A DNA stretch of 64,000 bases, taken from positions 130,209 through 194,208 of the forward strand of contig CAYMUL010000003.1 in the NCBI GenBank assembly GCA_964393605.1, given 5' to 3'. Below the pieces are notes generated by a model, which searched no databases, was not told the DNA's origin, and saw only the letters and a list, made by a program, of their open reading frames with translations. Each line of letters begins with the position of its first letter. Within the stretch, counting starts at the first letter, position 1. The position numbers were made by a program, and so were the translations under genes. Of this stretch, positions 18,501 through 27,035 are shown piece after piece. This DNA is from CAYMUL01 sp964393605. GTDB lineage: Bacteria; Bacteroidota; Ignavibacteria; Ignavibacteriales; Ignavibacteriaceae.

Positions 18501-21421
18501 AACGTCCATGCTTTCTCAAACGCTTCGATTGCGTTCTTCGGATCGCCGCTTTCTTTATAAACTGCCGCAAGTTTTGACCAGGAATATGCAAGTCCTTTTT
18601 CAGATTTTATTTCTTCCCTCAACTTGATTGCAGTTTTATGTGCTTCAACCGATTCGTTATATTTACCCTGATTCCAATATGCCTGTCCGATATTCGACAT
18701 TGAATAACCGGCATCGTATTTGCTTCCTCTTCCCAAATGATGATTGTAAGCTTCGGTATAAATTTCAATTGCTTTGTTGTATTCGGCAAGTTCAAAGTAT
18801 GAGTAGGCAATATCATCGAGCAAGTCGCCGATTTTTTCTGCATAGTTCACGGAACGAGCAACAACTAAAGATTGTTCGTAGAGTTCGATTGCAGGTTTGT
18901 AATTTCCCTGAGCTTTAAAAATTTCGCCGCTGTTTTTCAGAACCGTTGCTTTGCTTCGTTTTGCATCTTCGCTCGAGGAAGAATCATAATATACTGCGGA
19001 AAGTTTATAGACTTCTTTCGCTTCGTTGAATTTATTCAAGTACCGCAACGACCAAGCTTTTCCCCAAAGTGTGCTTCCCATTTTTTCGTAAAGATCATCT
19101 GATTTTTTTTCTACAAGTAATTCTTCTTTAATCTTTAAAGAAATATCTGCTTGAACTATTGATTCTTCAAGTTTATCCCAATCTTGATAAACAAGGGCAA
19201 AGTCATGATAAACATCAGCCGTTTGCAATTTATCTTTTACGATTTTAATTAAGTCGAGAAAAATCTTTTCGGCTTCGGCAAATCTTTTCGATTTTTTCAA
19301 TTGGTTTGCGGCGGCTTTCAATGAATAAACTTTGTCTTTTAAATCTTCATCGGTTTTGAGAGAATCATAATATTTTGCCGAAGCATTCAAGTTGATGATT
19401 CCATTTTCAAAATCATTATTTTTCCCATAAACCAATCCAAGCTGATAATAAGTTTCGGCAATGGATCTGCGATAGTAATCGTCGGGAGTTTCATTCTGCA
19501 CTTCGATTTTTAGTGTAAGTGCCTGTTTGTAAAGCGCAATAGCATCTTCGTATTTTTCGATATCTTCATAACTCAAAGCGGCATTGTAATAAGCCGCACT
19601 TACGCTGTATTTTTTATCAATTTTTTTGAAATATTCCGCTGAAGAAATTGAATATTGCGCGGACTTTTCATACTCTTTCGAATACCTCAACAATCTGCCA
19701 AGAGCGAAATAGACATTTGCAATTTCAGACTCCACCTTCGAGTGAAGCGCGGCGAGGAGAACTTTTTCCATTTGACGAATTGGTTCTTCAAAATTTTTAT
19801 TGCTCGCATTTTTGAAAATAATATCTGCAACTCCATCGAGAATTGTGTAGTTCTTAATTATAAAAAGATTATCCTCGGCAATTTTTTTCACTTCGGATTC
19901 ATCCTTCGCCTTTCGAAGTTGAAATTCCATTGCACTCGAGCCAATAAGGCAATTGCCCATAAGCCAGGAAAGATAGTATTCTATAAAATCGGTTTTCTTG
20001 CCGATATAAGATTTTGGATATTCGGCTACGTAGTAAAGTGAACTAAGAATATCCACTTCATTCGATTCATTTAAAACATCAATTATTTTTTTGTTTCTGT
20101 GTCTGCCGTTTGTGATAACATCATTCAGAGCAGGGTATTCGTTAATATAGGCTTTTGCTTTCTCGTGCGCGTTCTGTAATATTGAAATCATTGACTTTGC
20201 GAGAAGCATTTCAATTTCTTCCGAATAGAATTCAAAGATTACCGATTGGTCTAAGAACATCTCTCCAAAGTAAGAATTGAACGGGTAGATTTGAACACTT
20301 ACCAGATCAGAAAAAGCACCTTGATAAATATTTTTTTGGGGATAAACATTCAGCCGAACAAAATCATTTAGAAAAACAAAATCTTTTGTCTCACCAGTTT
20401 TCTTGAGTTTGATTTTGACAAGCGTATTAAAATCATAAATCTCTTGAACAGTAACTTCGGCAATATAAACTCCCCCGTGATCTCTAATAGAATCCAAATT
20501 TGTACCGACAACAACGCCGGCACTCTTCAATGTTATTCCTCTATCTTTTCCGCCTGAGATTATTGCAAGACATTCATCTTCGCCTGTGTAAGCCAATTCC
20601 AAAATTTGGAAGTAATAATCTTTCGTTGTTTCCGACGGCTCATATGTGATTGGAGTTTTTTGCTCATTGTTTTTTGAAAGTAGATAAAATCTCTGATACC
20701 AAATTAAAATTCTTTGAATCTCATCAGTAGAATTGAGGCTTAAACAAAGGCTCAACGCATCATCAAGATATTTTTTAGTCTTCTCTAAATTTTCAAGAGC
20801 GATGTAACATTTCGCGCTTGAAATTTTAGAAATTAACAACTCGTTACCGTTCAAAGATTTTTCTTTCGCAAGATTTTCTTGCAATCTTTGATTGACAAAT
20901 GCAAGTGAATCGGTAATTAGTTTTTCGTATTCCGCAATGAAAGAAGTGAAATCTTCATCTCCCAATCCCGGCGCAGAATCTTTTGCCGTATTCAAAAAAT
21001 CTTGTGCGGTTTTTACCAAACCTATGCTGTAATAAATGTCGATCAATTTTTTATAGACTAACGGAATTTTAGTTTCAACAGCATAATAAGCGCAAACTTT
21101 TGCGGCGAGACGGTAATAATGATCCGCCATTGTTCTATTTTTTAATTCTGTATATGAAAGTCCGATGTTGTACAAAGCACTCACGAGGTCTGAATAGTTA
21201 GAGTCAGCTTGATAAGAATAGAGCAAATCACTCCATAAAAGTATCGCATCATTATAACTACCATTATCATAACGATCTGAAGCGAGGGCGAAATAGTCAT
21301 ACGCCTCATCACTCGTGTACTTCACACGGTTCGGGAAAGAATAATCTATCTGTGAAAAAAGATTAGTAGCTAAAATCGAGAAGATAAAAAGTGAGGTGAG
21401 GATAAAATTTCGGACAAGCAT
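15509..21421 (-). CDS. Exported giant TPR-CHAT protein (caspase-like protease)
   Basis: A 1970-aa protein with a signal peptide at residues 1-24 (FSILATNLFSQ), so it acts outside the cytoplasm. Residues about 35-160 carry TPR-like helices. A non-TPR segment at about 260-470 has beta-rich stretches (YIAEVTVQEIYDFNTLVKIK). A long array of some twenty TPRs spans about 540-1480, and a Lys/Glu-rich coiled coil lies at about 1500-1570. The C-terminal CHAT domain (about 1640-1970) has the caspase-type dyad: His1833 in HFATHG and Cys1881 in LSACKT. CHAT is the caspase-like fold first named from HetF-associated TPR proteins, and the TPR array probably holds a substrate or regulator. It is preceded by a terminator at 21453-21477, so it has its own promoter. 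Confidence 0.93.
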   Translation of the reverse strand: MLVRNFILTSLFIFSILATNLFSQIDYSFPNRVKYTSDEAYDYFALASDRYDNGSYNDAILLWSDLLYSYQADSNYSDLVSALYNIGLSYTELKNRTMADHYYRLAAKVCAYYAVETKIPLVYKKLIDIYYSIGLVKTAQDFLNTAKDSAPGLGDEDFTSFIAEYEKLITDSLAFVNQRLQENLAKEKSLNGNELLISKISSAKCYIALENLEKTKKYLDDALSLCLSLNSTDEIQRILIWYQRFYLLSKNNEQKTPITYEPSETTKDYYFQILELAYTGEDECLAIISGGKDRGITLKSAGVVVGTNLDSIRDHGGVYIAEVTVQEIYDFNTLVKIKLKKTGETKDFVFLNDFVRLNVYPQKNIYQGAFSDLVSVQIYPFNSYFGEMFLDQSVIFEFYSEEIEMLLAKSMISILQNAHEKAKAYINEYPALNDVITNGRHRNKKIIDVLNESNEVDILSSLYYVAEYPKSYIGKKTDFIEYYLSWLMGNCLIGSSAMEFQLRKAKDESEVKKIAEDNLFIIKNYTILDGVADIIFKNASNKNFEEPIRQMEKVLLAALHSKVESEIANVYFALGRLLRYSKEYEKSAQYSISSAEYFKKIDKKYSVSAAYYNAALSYEDIEKYEDAIALYKQALTLKIEVQNETPDDYYRRSIAETYYQLGLVYGKNNDFENGIINLNASAKYYDSLKTDEDLKDKVYSLKAAANQLKKSKRFAEAEKIFLDLIKIVKDKLQTADVYHDFALVYQDWDKLEESIVQADISLKIKEELLVEKKSDDLYEKMGSTLWGKAWSLRYLNKFNEAKEVYKLSAVYYDSSSSEDAKRSKATVLKNSGEIFKAQGNYKPAIELYEQSLVVARSVNYAEKIGDLLDDIAYSYFELAEYNKAIEIYTEAYNHHLGRGSKYDAGYSMSNIGQAYWNQGKYNESVEAHKTAIKLREEIKSEKGLAYSWSKLAAVYKESGDPKNAIEAFEKAWTFAENVDDTSSKADIYKDIGDLYKSLKDYTKAIEYHQKVIDLRILLKNKIDIGDAIHNIGHTYYEAARFDEADKAWTESYNLSIQTGDKVTQLYSMVNLGLLKFEKRRNYDSAKVIFDASLKLAQELESVGNIAFVYTMYARLYNDKGDIEKAYHYFDEALKIYRETGEKAREAFILIDLGYLQISKGDFEKALKYFSDARVLSEAINDRARVANSDFGFADIAVLQGDLKKARDIYNSLMKVFDEIKNPWGIAGVYISLGNLSNQIGEYANAIEQYRLADSVYKSLNDEVGQATPLNNMGNVYYWQGDNETALGYFQKALAILEKFKIENEFYAIVRSNIGEIYLMMKKYDDSRKWLTDALTLAKKVESNRLLTSIYSNFSRLEIDQKNYDEALKNSQLAYDWAKKIGEKDRITETAGVLGKVFYLKQDYNSALKYLDESISLSKQIGTTRFLYQPLYTSALVSKSQNNIDKSIEYLRDAVNTVEFIRSKLVGGDKASKIFSSGEEKVQIYEMLVSLFFQKGMTDSALFYLERSNNEGLRQSFGSKQFTPQDEKQKDIIDQEKDLKIKKELAENELIKEQSKPVEQQNKDKINKLLEIKKIAENEYLNFINNTVKQFPELADYFKSSVNPKTFMRNKNLIPDDVAVLAYLMGSNQLYIFVATKKSVTAKVVEIGRDNLEKKVVQFYRYLKDSQIPTAVGNIDPKTFKPTNAEMDLEYETQIQPYLKVSNELFAALIEPVQEELQGKKILSIIPYGKLYYVPFEVLIKNSNQDFGGFLGDDFDCFYTSSLDVFSAICDAQDGAMKLVAFGNPDNTLENAEKEAKSLKSIYSDAVVYASKEATLDKVHEIAAPFNAIHFATHGNMDYTDPAKSYLTMAPKPGEKEGKLTIEDINTLSNLQCFNLVTLSACKTAVSDELIQGWYVNPANAFFEVGVQTVIASLWKVDDESTFELMKLFYGNLKTMNKIEALRNAKKTLSQNPKFAFPYYWAGFILVGNYE

Positions 21422-21452
21422 GTGATTACTCTTTTATGGATGCAAAAAAAAA

Positions 21453-21477
21453 GCAAGCCGGCATAACACCGGCTTGC
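21453..21477 (-). terminator. Rho-independent terminator after the 250-aa exported protein gene
   Basis: On the minus strand GCAAGCCGG and CCGGCTTGC form a perfect 9-bp stem with a short loop, followed by nine T residues. It lies just past the stop at 21489 and 32 bases before the giant CHAT start, so it separates the two genes. Confidence 0.85.
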
Positions 21478-21488
21478 GAAACTTTAGA

Positions 21489-22241
21489 TTAATAAACAGA
21501 CCAGGTGAAATCTGTTTTATAAGTATAATCGTAGTTCGTCAAGTTGTAGGAATTATTCCAATAGTAGTAAATGTATTTACCTTGAGAGTAACTCCAGATA
21601 TCTCCAGTTTTTGCGTAGAAGTCAGTCCAACCGGAACCGATGTTGTTATAAACTACATAGTAACCAGGGCTAATCGCGCCTTTATAAATTCCGTCGATAT
21701 AAACATAGAGAGTATAATCGGTATAGTTTTCAACTCTAACATCAACAACTTTTGCGCCGGGACCTCTTGTGGAAGCTAATTCAGCTTCGAAACTCTTTGA
21801 TAATTCGGCAAGTTCTTTACCAGTTTTGCCGTTATTTCCGAAAAGCGGGTTTGACCACATATCAGCGCAGAGGTTTAGTGCGGAAGAACTTTTTTGCTTC
21901 TTTGCTAATTCTGTTGCTTCACTCAGTAAATCCATTCCGGTGATTTGCGCTTTCTTTCCTGTTGCTTTTTCTTCAACGAAAAGAATCATAGAAGCAGATA
22001 AAAGTGAATTAACATCGAAGTATTGTCTTCCGTCTTCAATCATATTTCCGAGTTGATCGAGAGCGTAAGTTGATGAGCCGAGTTGAGCTTTGAAATCAAT
22101 GGTTTTTGCTGAAACTTTTTGAGTTTCTTGTTTACCCTTATTTTGTTCATTGGGTTTTTTATCCTGCGCTAATGTAAGCGAAGAAAGTGTGAAGCTGAAT
22201 AGAACCAGCAAAAACATTGCGAAACGATTTGTGTTGAACAT
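21489..22241 (-). CDS. Small exported protein of unknown function between two CHAT genes
   Basis: A 250-aa protein, family not recognised. A signal peptide ends near residue 25 (LTLAQ) and is followed by a Lys/Gln/Asn-rich linker. Residues about 45-165 are mainly helical (LGSSTYALDQLGNMIEDGRQY, DLLSEATELAKKQKSSSALN). The last 85 residues are a distinct beta-rich, very aromatic domain with many Tyr and Trp (VENYTDYTLYVYIDGIYKG, SPGYYVVYNNIGSG, YYYWNNSY). The ATG has a good AAGGAG ribosome site. A strong terminator follows. Its place between two exported CHAT proteins makes it a candidate partner or substrate of them; this is inference from position only. Confidence 0.8.
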   Translation of the reverse strand: MFNTNRFAMFLLVLFSFTLSSLTLAQDKKPNEQNKGKQETQKVSAKTIDFKAQLGSSTYALDQLGNMIEDGRQYFDVNSLLSASMILFVEEKATGKKAQITGMDLLSEATELAKKQKSSSALNLCADMWSNPLFGNNGKTGKELAELSKSFEAELASTRGPGAKVVDVRVENYTDYTLYVYIDGIYKGAISPGYYVVYNNIGSGWTDFYAKTGDIWSYSQGKYIYYYWNNSYNLTNYDYTYKTDFTWSVY

Positions 22242-22361
22242 TGTGTTCTCCTTTTTGATTTGTATTTAGTGAATTATTAATTAAAAAAGTTACGATTCTT
22301 ATAAACACTGCAAAGTTAAAAAGTTCCCGAATAAGTAAATAATTTTTTTTGTGTTAAAAAT

Positions 22362-24866
22362 TTACTGATAATCTCCCATTAAAAAGAATGGTGCCCAATA
22401 GAATGGGTGTTTCCAATCTATATTCTCTTCATCATTCAAAACGGTAAGTTGGGCTAAATGCAAGGCAGCCGCTTTATCCATTCCCTCTTGAATAAATTTC
22501 TTGTAAAAATTTTCCATTACAACGGAAGTGGCTTTGTCATCTACAAACCAAAGCGTTGCAATGATGCTCGGAGTTCCGGCAAAGATGAACGAGCGTGTTA
22601 ATCCAATTAAATCATCGCCGGAAGGAAGCACACCTTTCTCAAGTCCGCCGACTTGTCCTGATTGACAAGCAGAAAGTACAACTAAATTTGCGTTCATCTC
22701 AAGTTCAAAAATTTCTTCCGCGCGCAAATAACCGTCGTCGGTTTCTGTTTTTGTAAAGAGAATTTTTGATTTCAGTGCATCTTCATCAAATTCGCCGTGA
22801 GTTGCGAAATGAATTATAGAATAGTTTGAGAGTTCAGATTTGACTTTCGTTTCTGTTGCTTCCCCTTTTTTTAGGAGAAGATATTTATCGTTCTCGAAAT
22901 TAGCGGCGACAATTGAAGCTTCGGCTTCGGCACCTTTAAGGTTTGCCCAATTCTTTGTCGGATAAATTGGATTGCCGATAATTAAAGCATTATCGCGTTT
23001 TCTGTTTTCATAATTTTTTACAATCGGCAGCAGACTCGCGCTTGGCAACATTACAATTTCTTTTTCCTCGATAAAAAATTTCGGACGAACCAGATGTTGA
23101 TTTTTTCTAAAGTCAAGATTTCGCGGTGAAGTGATAAGAGCCGCAAACGGAAAGTGATGCAAAATTCCGTGCGGAATAATGAAAAGCTTTTTGGAATTTT
23201 TTAATCTGTCGTTGAATTCTTTGCCTACCAAGAGTGCATGTAGATTCAACAAACTCCACTGCCATCCATCGGACGTAACGTGATTTTTCCATTTCTCATT
23301 AAATACCGGCAACCAATTGATATTTCCTTTTTCCCGTTCTTCGCTCAAAATCTGTTGCCTAAATTTTCCAAGTTCATCATTGTAATGAATGAAAGATTCA
23401 CGCAGCACTTCAATTGAATCGTTTAGATTGAAAGATTGAAAGTCGAGTTTCCGAACAGCGATTTCATTCTTGTTAATAAATATTGCGGCGGAAAAATTTT
23501 TGCCGAGGAAATATTCTAAAATGGATTCATCTTCTTTCAATTTATTTTGAATTTCTTTGAGAGAAAATGGAGAGATATTTTTTAGTGAAACATAATCGGG
23601 ATCGATTTTTTTTAGTTGAGCGAGAATATTTTCATATTCGATTTGCAGTTGTAAAAGTTTTTCGAGAGAATCGGGATTCGACTCCAAAGTTTTCATTCGG
23701 GAGGAAAGTGTTTCTTCAAGCCGAATCAGCACATTCAATTCTTCGGAAATATTCCCCTTTCGTTTAAAGTCTTTATCTCCAATAATATCAAGCAACGAAC
23801 GCGATTTTGCCCGCTCAACAAAATCAAAAACTTTTTCAAAATTGTTACTTAAAAAATGTAGTTCAATCAGTTTTTCGTAGTAACGAATTTTATCGTCAAA
23901 GAAAGAAGCACGCACAAGATCGCTTTTTATGTTGCCTCTCAAGTTTTCAATTTGTTGGAGCGATGTTTCTAAAATTTGAATTGCATTATTTCGAATCGTA
24001 GTAACTTCTTCAGTTTCGGTGAAATTGTTTTTAACAAAAAGCAGTTCGCTTTTTTTGGCAAGAGCGAAAGCGGCGTTGGCACTCGCTATTGCTTCCCACT
24101 GTATTATTTTGTTTTCCTTATAAAAATTAGAAGCCGCAGAATAAATACTAAATGCGCTATCAACATTCCCGAGCAAATCATAACTTCTTGCTTTGTTGAT
24201 TAATGCGTCACCGCTCGATTTGATTGAAAGAGAAGAATCGAAATAGATAATCGATTCGGTAAAATCCTCATTTGTGGAGATTGCATCTTTGGCAAGATTA
24301 ATTTCTCCCCTATCTCTAAAAGACCGCCCAATATTTATCAGTGTTTTACACATCCCTTCGATGTTGGAGAGTTGTTTATCAATTTTCAAAACTTTTTTGA
24401 ATTGATAAATTGCTTTATCGAAATCGAGCGAGTAACTGTGAAGTAACGCAAGATTATTGAGGACATTTGCTTTTTCTGTTAAAATTTCGGATGGAACTTC
24501 AGCCGAGTTGTATTCCTTTTCTAAATTTTCTAAAATTGTGATTGAAGCTTCGTAAAGCACTGAAGCGGAATCGACCAAATTTAAGTTTTGCGGTGCAAAA
24601 AGATTTCCCAAATATTTTAAAGCGATTGCCTCATCCAATAAATTTTTTGAGATGCGCGCATGCGAAAGTGCGATATCGAATTCTCTCTTCGCATCTTCAA
24701 ATTTTGATTCCGCTAAATATTCCTTCCCAAGTTCGAGAGGATTTTCATCGTTGCTGTTCGAAACTAAATTTGAAGATGAACAACTTGAGAAAAGCATTAT
24801 ATTTGCAAACAGAATTGATATGGTTTTCAGTGCCGTCAATCGTTCCTTAAATAAATGTATGTACAT
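22362..24866 (-). CDS. TPR-CHAT lipoprotein (caspase-like protease)
   Basis: From the ATG at 24866 the protein has 834 residues; a TTG at 24881 is also in frame but less likely. A lipoprotein signal (ISILFANIMLFSSCSSSN) predicts acylation at the Cys of SSC near residue 28. TPR repeats cover about 40-300 (LGKEYLAESKFEDAKREFDIAL, KYLGNLFAPQNL). A helical coiled-coil stretch follows at about 330-450, then the CHAT domain at about 500-834. His690 in HFATHG and Cys734 in LSACQSG form the caspase-type dyad. The end ATLWFVDD...PFYWAPFFLMGDYQ is typical of CHAT. It is anchored to an envelope membrane, unlike most studied CHAT proteins, which are cytoplasmic. It is divergent from the FecR/CHASE2 gene set. 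Confidence 0.92.
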   Translation of the reverse strand: MYIHLFKERLTALKTISILFANIMLFSSCSSSNLVSNSNDENPLELGKEYLAESKFEDAKREFDIALSHARISKNLLDEAIALKYLGNLFAPQNLNLVDSASVLYEASITILENLEKEYNSAEVPSEILTEKANVLNNLALLHSYSLDFDKAIYQFKKVLKIDKQLSNIEGMCKTLINIGRSFRDRGEINLAKDAISTNEDFTESIIYFDSSLSIKSSGDALINKARSYDLLGNVDSAFSIYSAASNFYKENKIIQWEAIASANAAFALAKKSELLFVKNNFTETEEVTTIRNNAIQILETSLQQIENLRGNIKSDLVRASFFDDKIRYYEKLIELHFLSNNFEKVFDFVERAKSRSLLDIIGDKDFKRKGNISEELNVLIRLEETLSSRMKTLESNPDSLEKLLQLQIEYENILAQLKKIDPDYVSLKNISPFSLKEIQNKLKEDESILEYFLGKNFSAAIFINKNEIAVRKLDFQSFNLNDSIEVLRESFIHYNDELGKFRQQILSEEREKGNINWLPVFNEKWKNHVTSDGWQWSLLNLHALLVGKEFNDRLKNSKKLFIIPHGILHHFPFAALITSPRNLDFRKNQHLVRPKFFIEEKEIVMLPSASLLPIVKNYENRKRDNALIIGNPIYPTKNWANLKGAEAEASIVAANFENDKYLLLKKGEATETKVKSELSNYSIIHFATHGEFDEDALKSKILFTKTETDDGYLRAEEIFELEMNANLVVLSACQSGQVGGLEKGVLPSGDDLIGLTRSFIFAGTPSIIATLWFVDDKATSVVMENFYKKFIQEGMDKAAALHLAQLTVLNDEENIDWKHPFYWAPFFLMGDYQ

Positions 24867-25096
24867 AAAATTACTGTTCAATCTTTATTTAATAATCTAA
24901 AAATGGTTAAGCAATATTACAAAAAATGGAGTAAATTGTGCATTGTGATTAATAGCATAATTTTTTCGTTATGAAAATTAAGTTCTGCAAAACACAAATT
25001 TCAATTCTTGTAAATTGTAAGTTGAACTCGAAAAAAAAATCTTTGAATAGAATTTTAGAAAATAAATAATCCACATATTTCATAAGGAGGTAAAGT

Positions 25097-26152
25097 ATGA
25101 AACTACTAGCCAAATTAAAAAACATCGCGATGATAATTTTGGTTGCATCAAGTTTATCATCAGCACAAACAATAACAACCTTCAACATCGAAATAGTCAG
25201 TGTACCGCAACTTGATTTTTCATCGTTCGCAAGTCTGACCCTCAACGATCTTAAAGGAGCGCCGACAATCTTCAAAATTGTCATTTTCCCCGAAGAGGTC
25301 TCTGTCGTCCTCGAAGGATTTTTCTACTGGACGGATATTGGAAAATCGGAAGTACAATTAGCCGAATTCACAACCGTTCCATTTTCAAGCCGAACAATAA
25401 CCAACCAACAATTGGGAGATAATATTCGAATTGCTGATGGAGTTCCGAACAACACCGCAATAGAAGATAATCTGAGAAAAGGCAAACCCGTCGGCAAATA
25501 CAGATTAGTACTTAAGCTGTATGATGCAACAGGTACGACATTATTAGCCGGACCAATAGAAGAAACTATGGAGTTCACAAACCCCGCGCAAACATTATCG
25601 TTTACAGATCCCGATAATGGCGAAGTATATGATCAGGGAACTGTAATCGCTACCTGGTCTTCGTTAAATGGAGTATCCCAGTATAAAATTCTTGCAAATA
25701 AAAGAACCAATGCAAATCAGACTTTGGAAGATATACTTGCATCAGGCAATCCACTTATAAATAACAAATCAGTTGGAATGCTGACAACAATAAATCTTGC
25801 AACAATATTGGATAGACAATGGGGACCCGGTGATGAAGTTGTTGTTCAAGTCTACGGCATTGTTCAAGGGTTGGGGGGTAATACCACAATTTATAGTGAC
25901 CCTGTTAGTTTCGCAATCAGAGATCCGAATGCGATTATTAATCAACAGTTTGCCACTCAACTTTCAAACTTTCTTGCGAGCCTTCCGGGAATTGGAAATT
26001 TCACAACACTACTTGGAAATGGACAAGTAAATATTGAGAGGATTGAAGATGAAAATGGAGTTGTAATGACACCCGCACAGGTGCAAGCCTTATTGCTACT
26101 ATTCCAGGCAAACCCGAGTAAAGTTATCAGCACAACTTTGGTGCAAGAGTAA
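25097..26152 (+). CDS. Exported protein with Fn3-like domain, first gene of the FecR unit
   Basis: A 351-aa protein that I do not recognise as a named family. The start is fixed by a perfect AAGGAGG site 6 bases upstream. A signal peptide ends near residue 23 (LSSAQ). Residues about 25-155 are beta-rich (IFKIVIFPEEVSVVLEGFFYW). Residues about 160-270 resemble an Fn3/Ig-like domain (DPDNGEVYDQGTVIATWSSL and QYKILANK). The C-terminal 75 residues are helical (FATQLSNFLASLPGIGNFTTLLG). The FecR gene follows after 14 bases, so the two are an operon. A role in the cell envelope is likely; nothing more can be read. Confidence 0.8.
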   Translation: MKLLAKLKNIAMIILVASSLSSAQTITTFNIEIVSVPQLDFSSFASLTLNDLKGAPTIFKIVIFPEEVSVVLEGFFYWTDIGKSEVQLAEFTTVPFSSRTITNQQLGDNIRIADGVPNNTAIEDNLRKGKPVGKYRLVLKLYDATGTTLLAGPIEETMEFTNPAQTLSFTDPDNGEVYDQGTVIATWSSLNGVSQYKILANKRTNANQTLEDILASGNPLINNKSVGMLTTINLATILDRQWGPGDEVVVQVYGIVQGLGGNTTIYSDPVSFAIRDPNAIINQQFATQLSNFLASLPGIGNFTTLLGNGQVNIERIEDENGVVMTPAQVQALLLLFQANPSKVISTTLVQE

Positions 26153-26166
26153 AGGAGAATTAGAAA

Positions 26167-26865
26167 ATGAAAACAATTATTAATAAAATATTTTTACTTT
26201 CGTTTGTATTTATCTTAACAGGATTTTACTCAGGCGAAGAAAATAAATCCAAACCGGCGGAATCACCTGTCGCTGTAATAATGAAAACCGTAAAAGATGT
26301 TACATTCAAAAAAGAGTCAGCCGATTGGCAGAACGCAAAGATTGGATTAACATTAATAACCGGCGATGAAGTAAAAACCGGTGAAAAATCTTTGGCACTC
26401 ATCAAGTTCACAGATAATTCAGTTTTAAGAGTTAGAGAAAAATCATCTGTAAAAATTTATGCCGACAAAAAAGATCGGGCAATTTCGAAAAATACATACA
26501 TCGATAATGGAACTGTTGGTTTTAAAGTATCAAAACAGCAGAATGAAGAATTCCAATTTACCACACCGACAATGGTGGCATCTATACGCGGAACCGAAGG
26601 TTATGTATCGCATAATCCGGATGATTCAACTTCAACGATCTATTTAAATTCCGGAATTGCCGATGTTAGGAACATTCAATCCGGTAATAGCGGTACCATC
26701 AATGGTGGTCAATATGCTACAACCGGAGGTGGTGGTGCTTTTAATTCCGGTCAAGGTACAAATCAGAATCAATCGCAGTTCAATTCATCTACACAAACCA
26801 ATGTGAAGAAAATTGTAATCAAAACCAATCAGGGTAACTTGATAATAGAATATATCGGAGATTGA
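26167..26865 (+). CDS. Periplasmic FecR-domain protein
   Basis: A 232-aa exported protein with an AAGGAG site before the ATG. The N-terminal hydrophobic segment (about 6-21) is a signal peptide or anchor. The FecR domain spans about 50-160: LITGDEVKTGEKSLALIKF, the cupin-like strand pair NSVLRVREKSSVKI, and the hallmark TPTMVASIRGTEGYV. The tail is Gly/Gln/Asn-rich (GGQYATTGGGGAFNSGQG) and ends in a strand pair. Classical FecR proteins carry a cytoplasmic anti-sigma part; this one does not, and no ECF sigma factor gene is nearby. It belongs to the stand-alone periplasmic type often seen beside CHASE2 proteins. The operon with the upstream Fn3-like gene ends at the terminator at 26890. Confidence 0.9.
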   Translation: MKTIINKIFLLSFVFILTGFYSGEENKSKPAESPVAVIMKTVKDVTFKKESADWQNAKIGLTLITGDEVKTGEKSLALIKFTDNSVLRVREKSSVKIYADKKDRAISKNTYIDNGTVGFKVSKQQNEEFQFTTPTMVASIRGTEGYVSHNPDDSTSTIYLNSGIADVRNIQSGNSGTINGGQYATTGGGGAFNSGQGTNQNQSQFNSSTQTNVKKIVIKTNQGNLIIEYIGD

Positions 26866-26889
26866 TAGTATTACCGAGAGCATTTTTTC

Positions 26890-26925
26890 GACTCCCGTCA
26901 AATTTTGGCGGGAGTTCTTTTTTTT
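26890..26925 (+). terminator. Rho-independent terminator after the FecR gene
   Basis: ACTCCCG (26891-26897) pairs with CGGGAGT (26909-26915), and the stem can extend inward through TCAAA/TTTTGG. A run of T follows (26918-26925). It separates the Fn3-FecR unit from the barrel-CHASE2 unit. Confidence 0.85.
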
Positions 26926-27035
26926 AAACTTTTTTGAAATTTGCGTATGTTAGCGCATGAAATATTAAATGATTTTTGAAATGCGCATTTACAAACTAAC
27001 AAACAAAACACATCATCAGTTTATTGAGGAAAGTC

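Noticed and set aside
19655..20041. A 128-residue plus-strand frame and several shorter ones inside the giant CHAT gene
   Set aside because: They are mirror frames of the TPR-coding strand, lack ribosome sites and have unnatural composition.
24882..25096. Possible small RNA or regulatory gene in the divergent gap between the CHAT lipoprotein and Fn3-like genes
   Set aside because: The 215 bases show no hairpin with a T run and no conserved pattern that could be recognised by eye; only promoters for both sides are expected.
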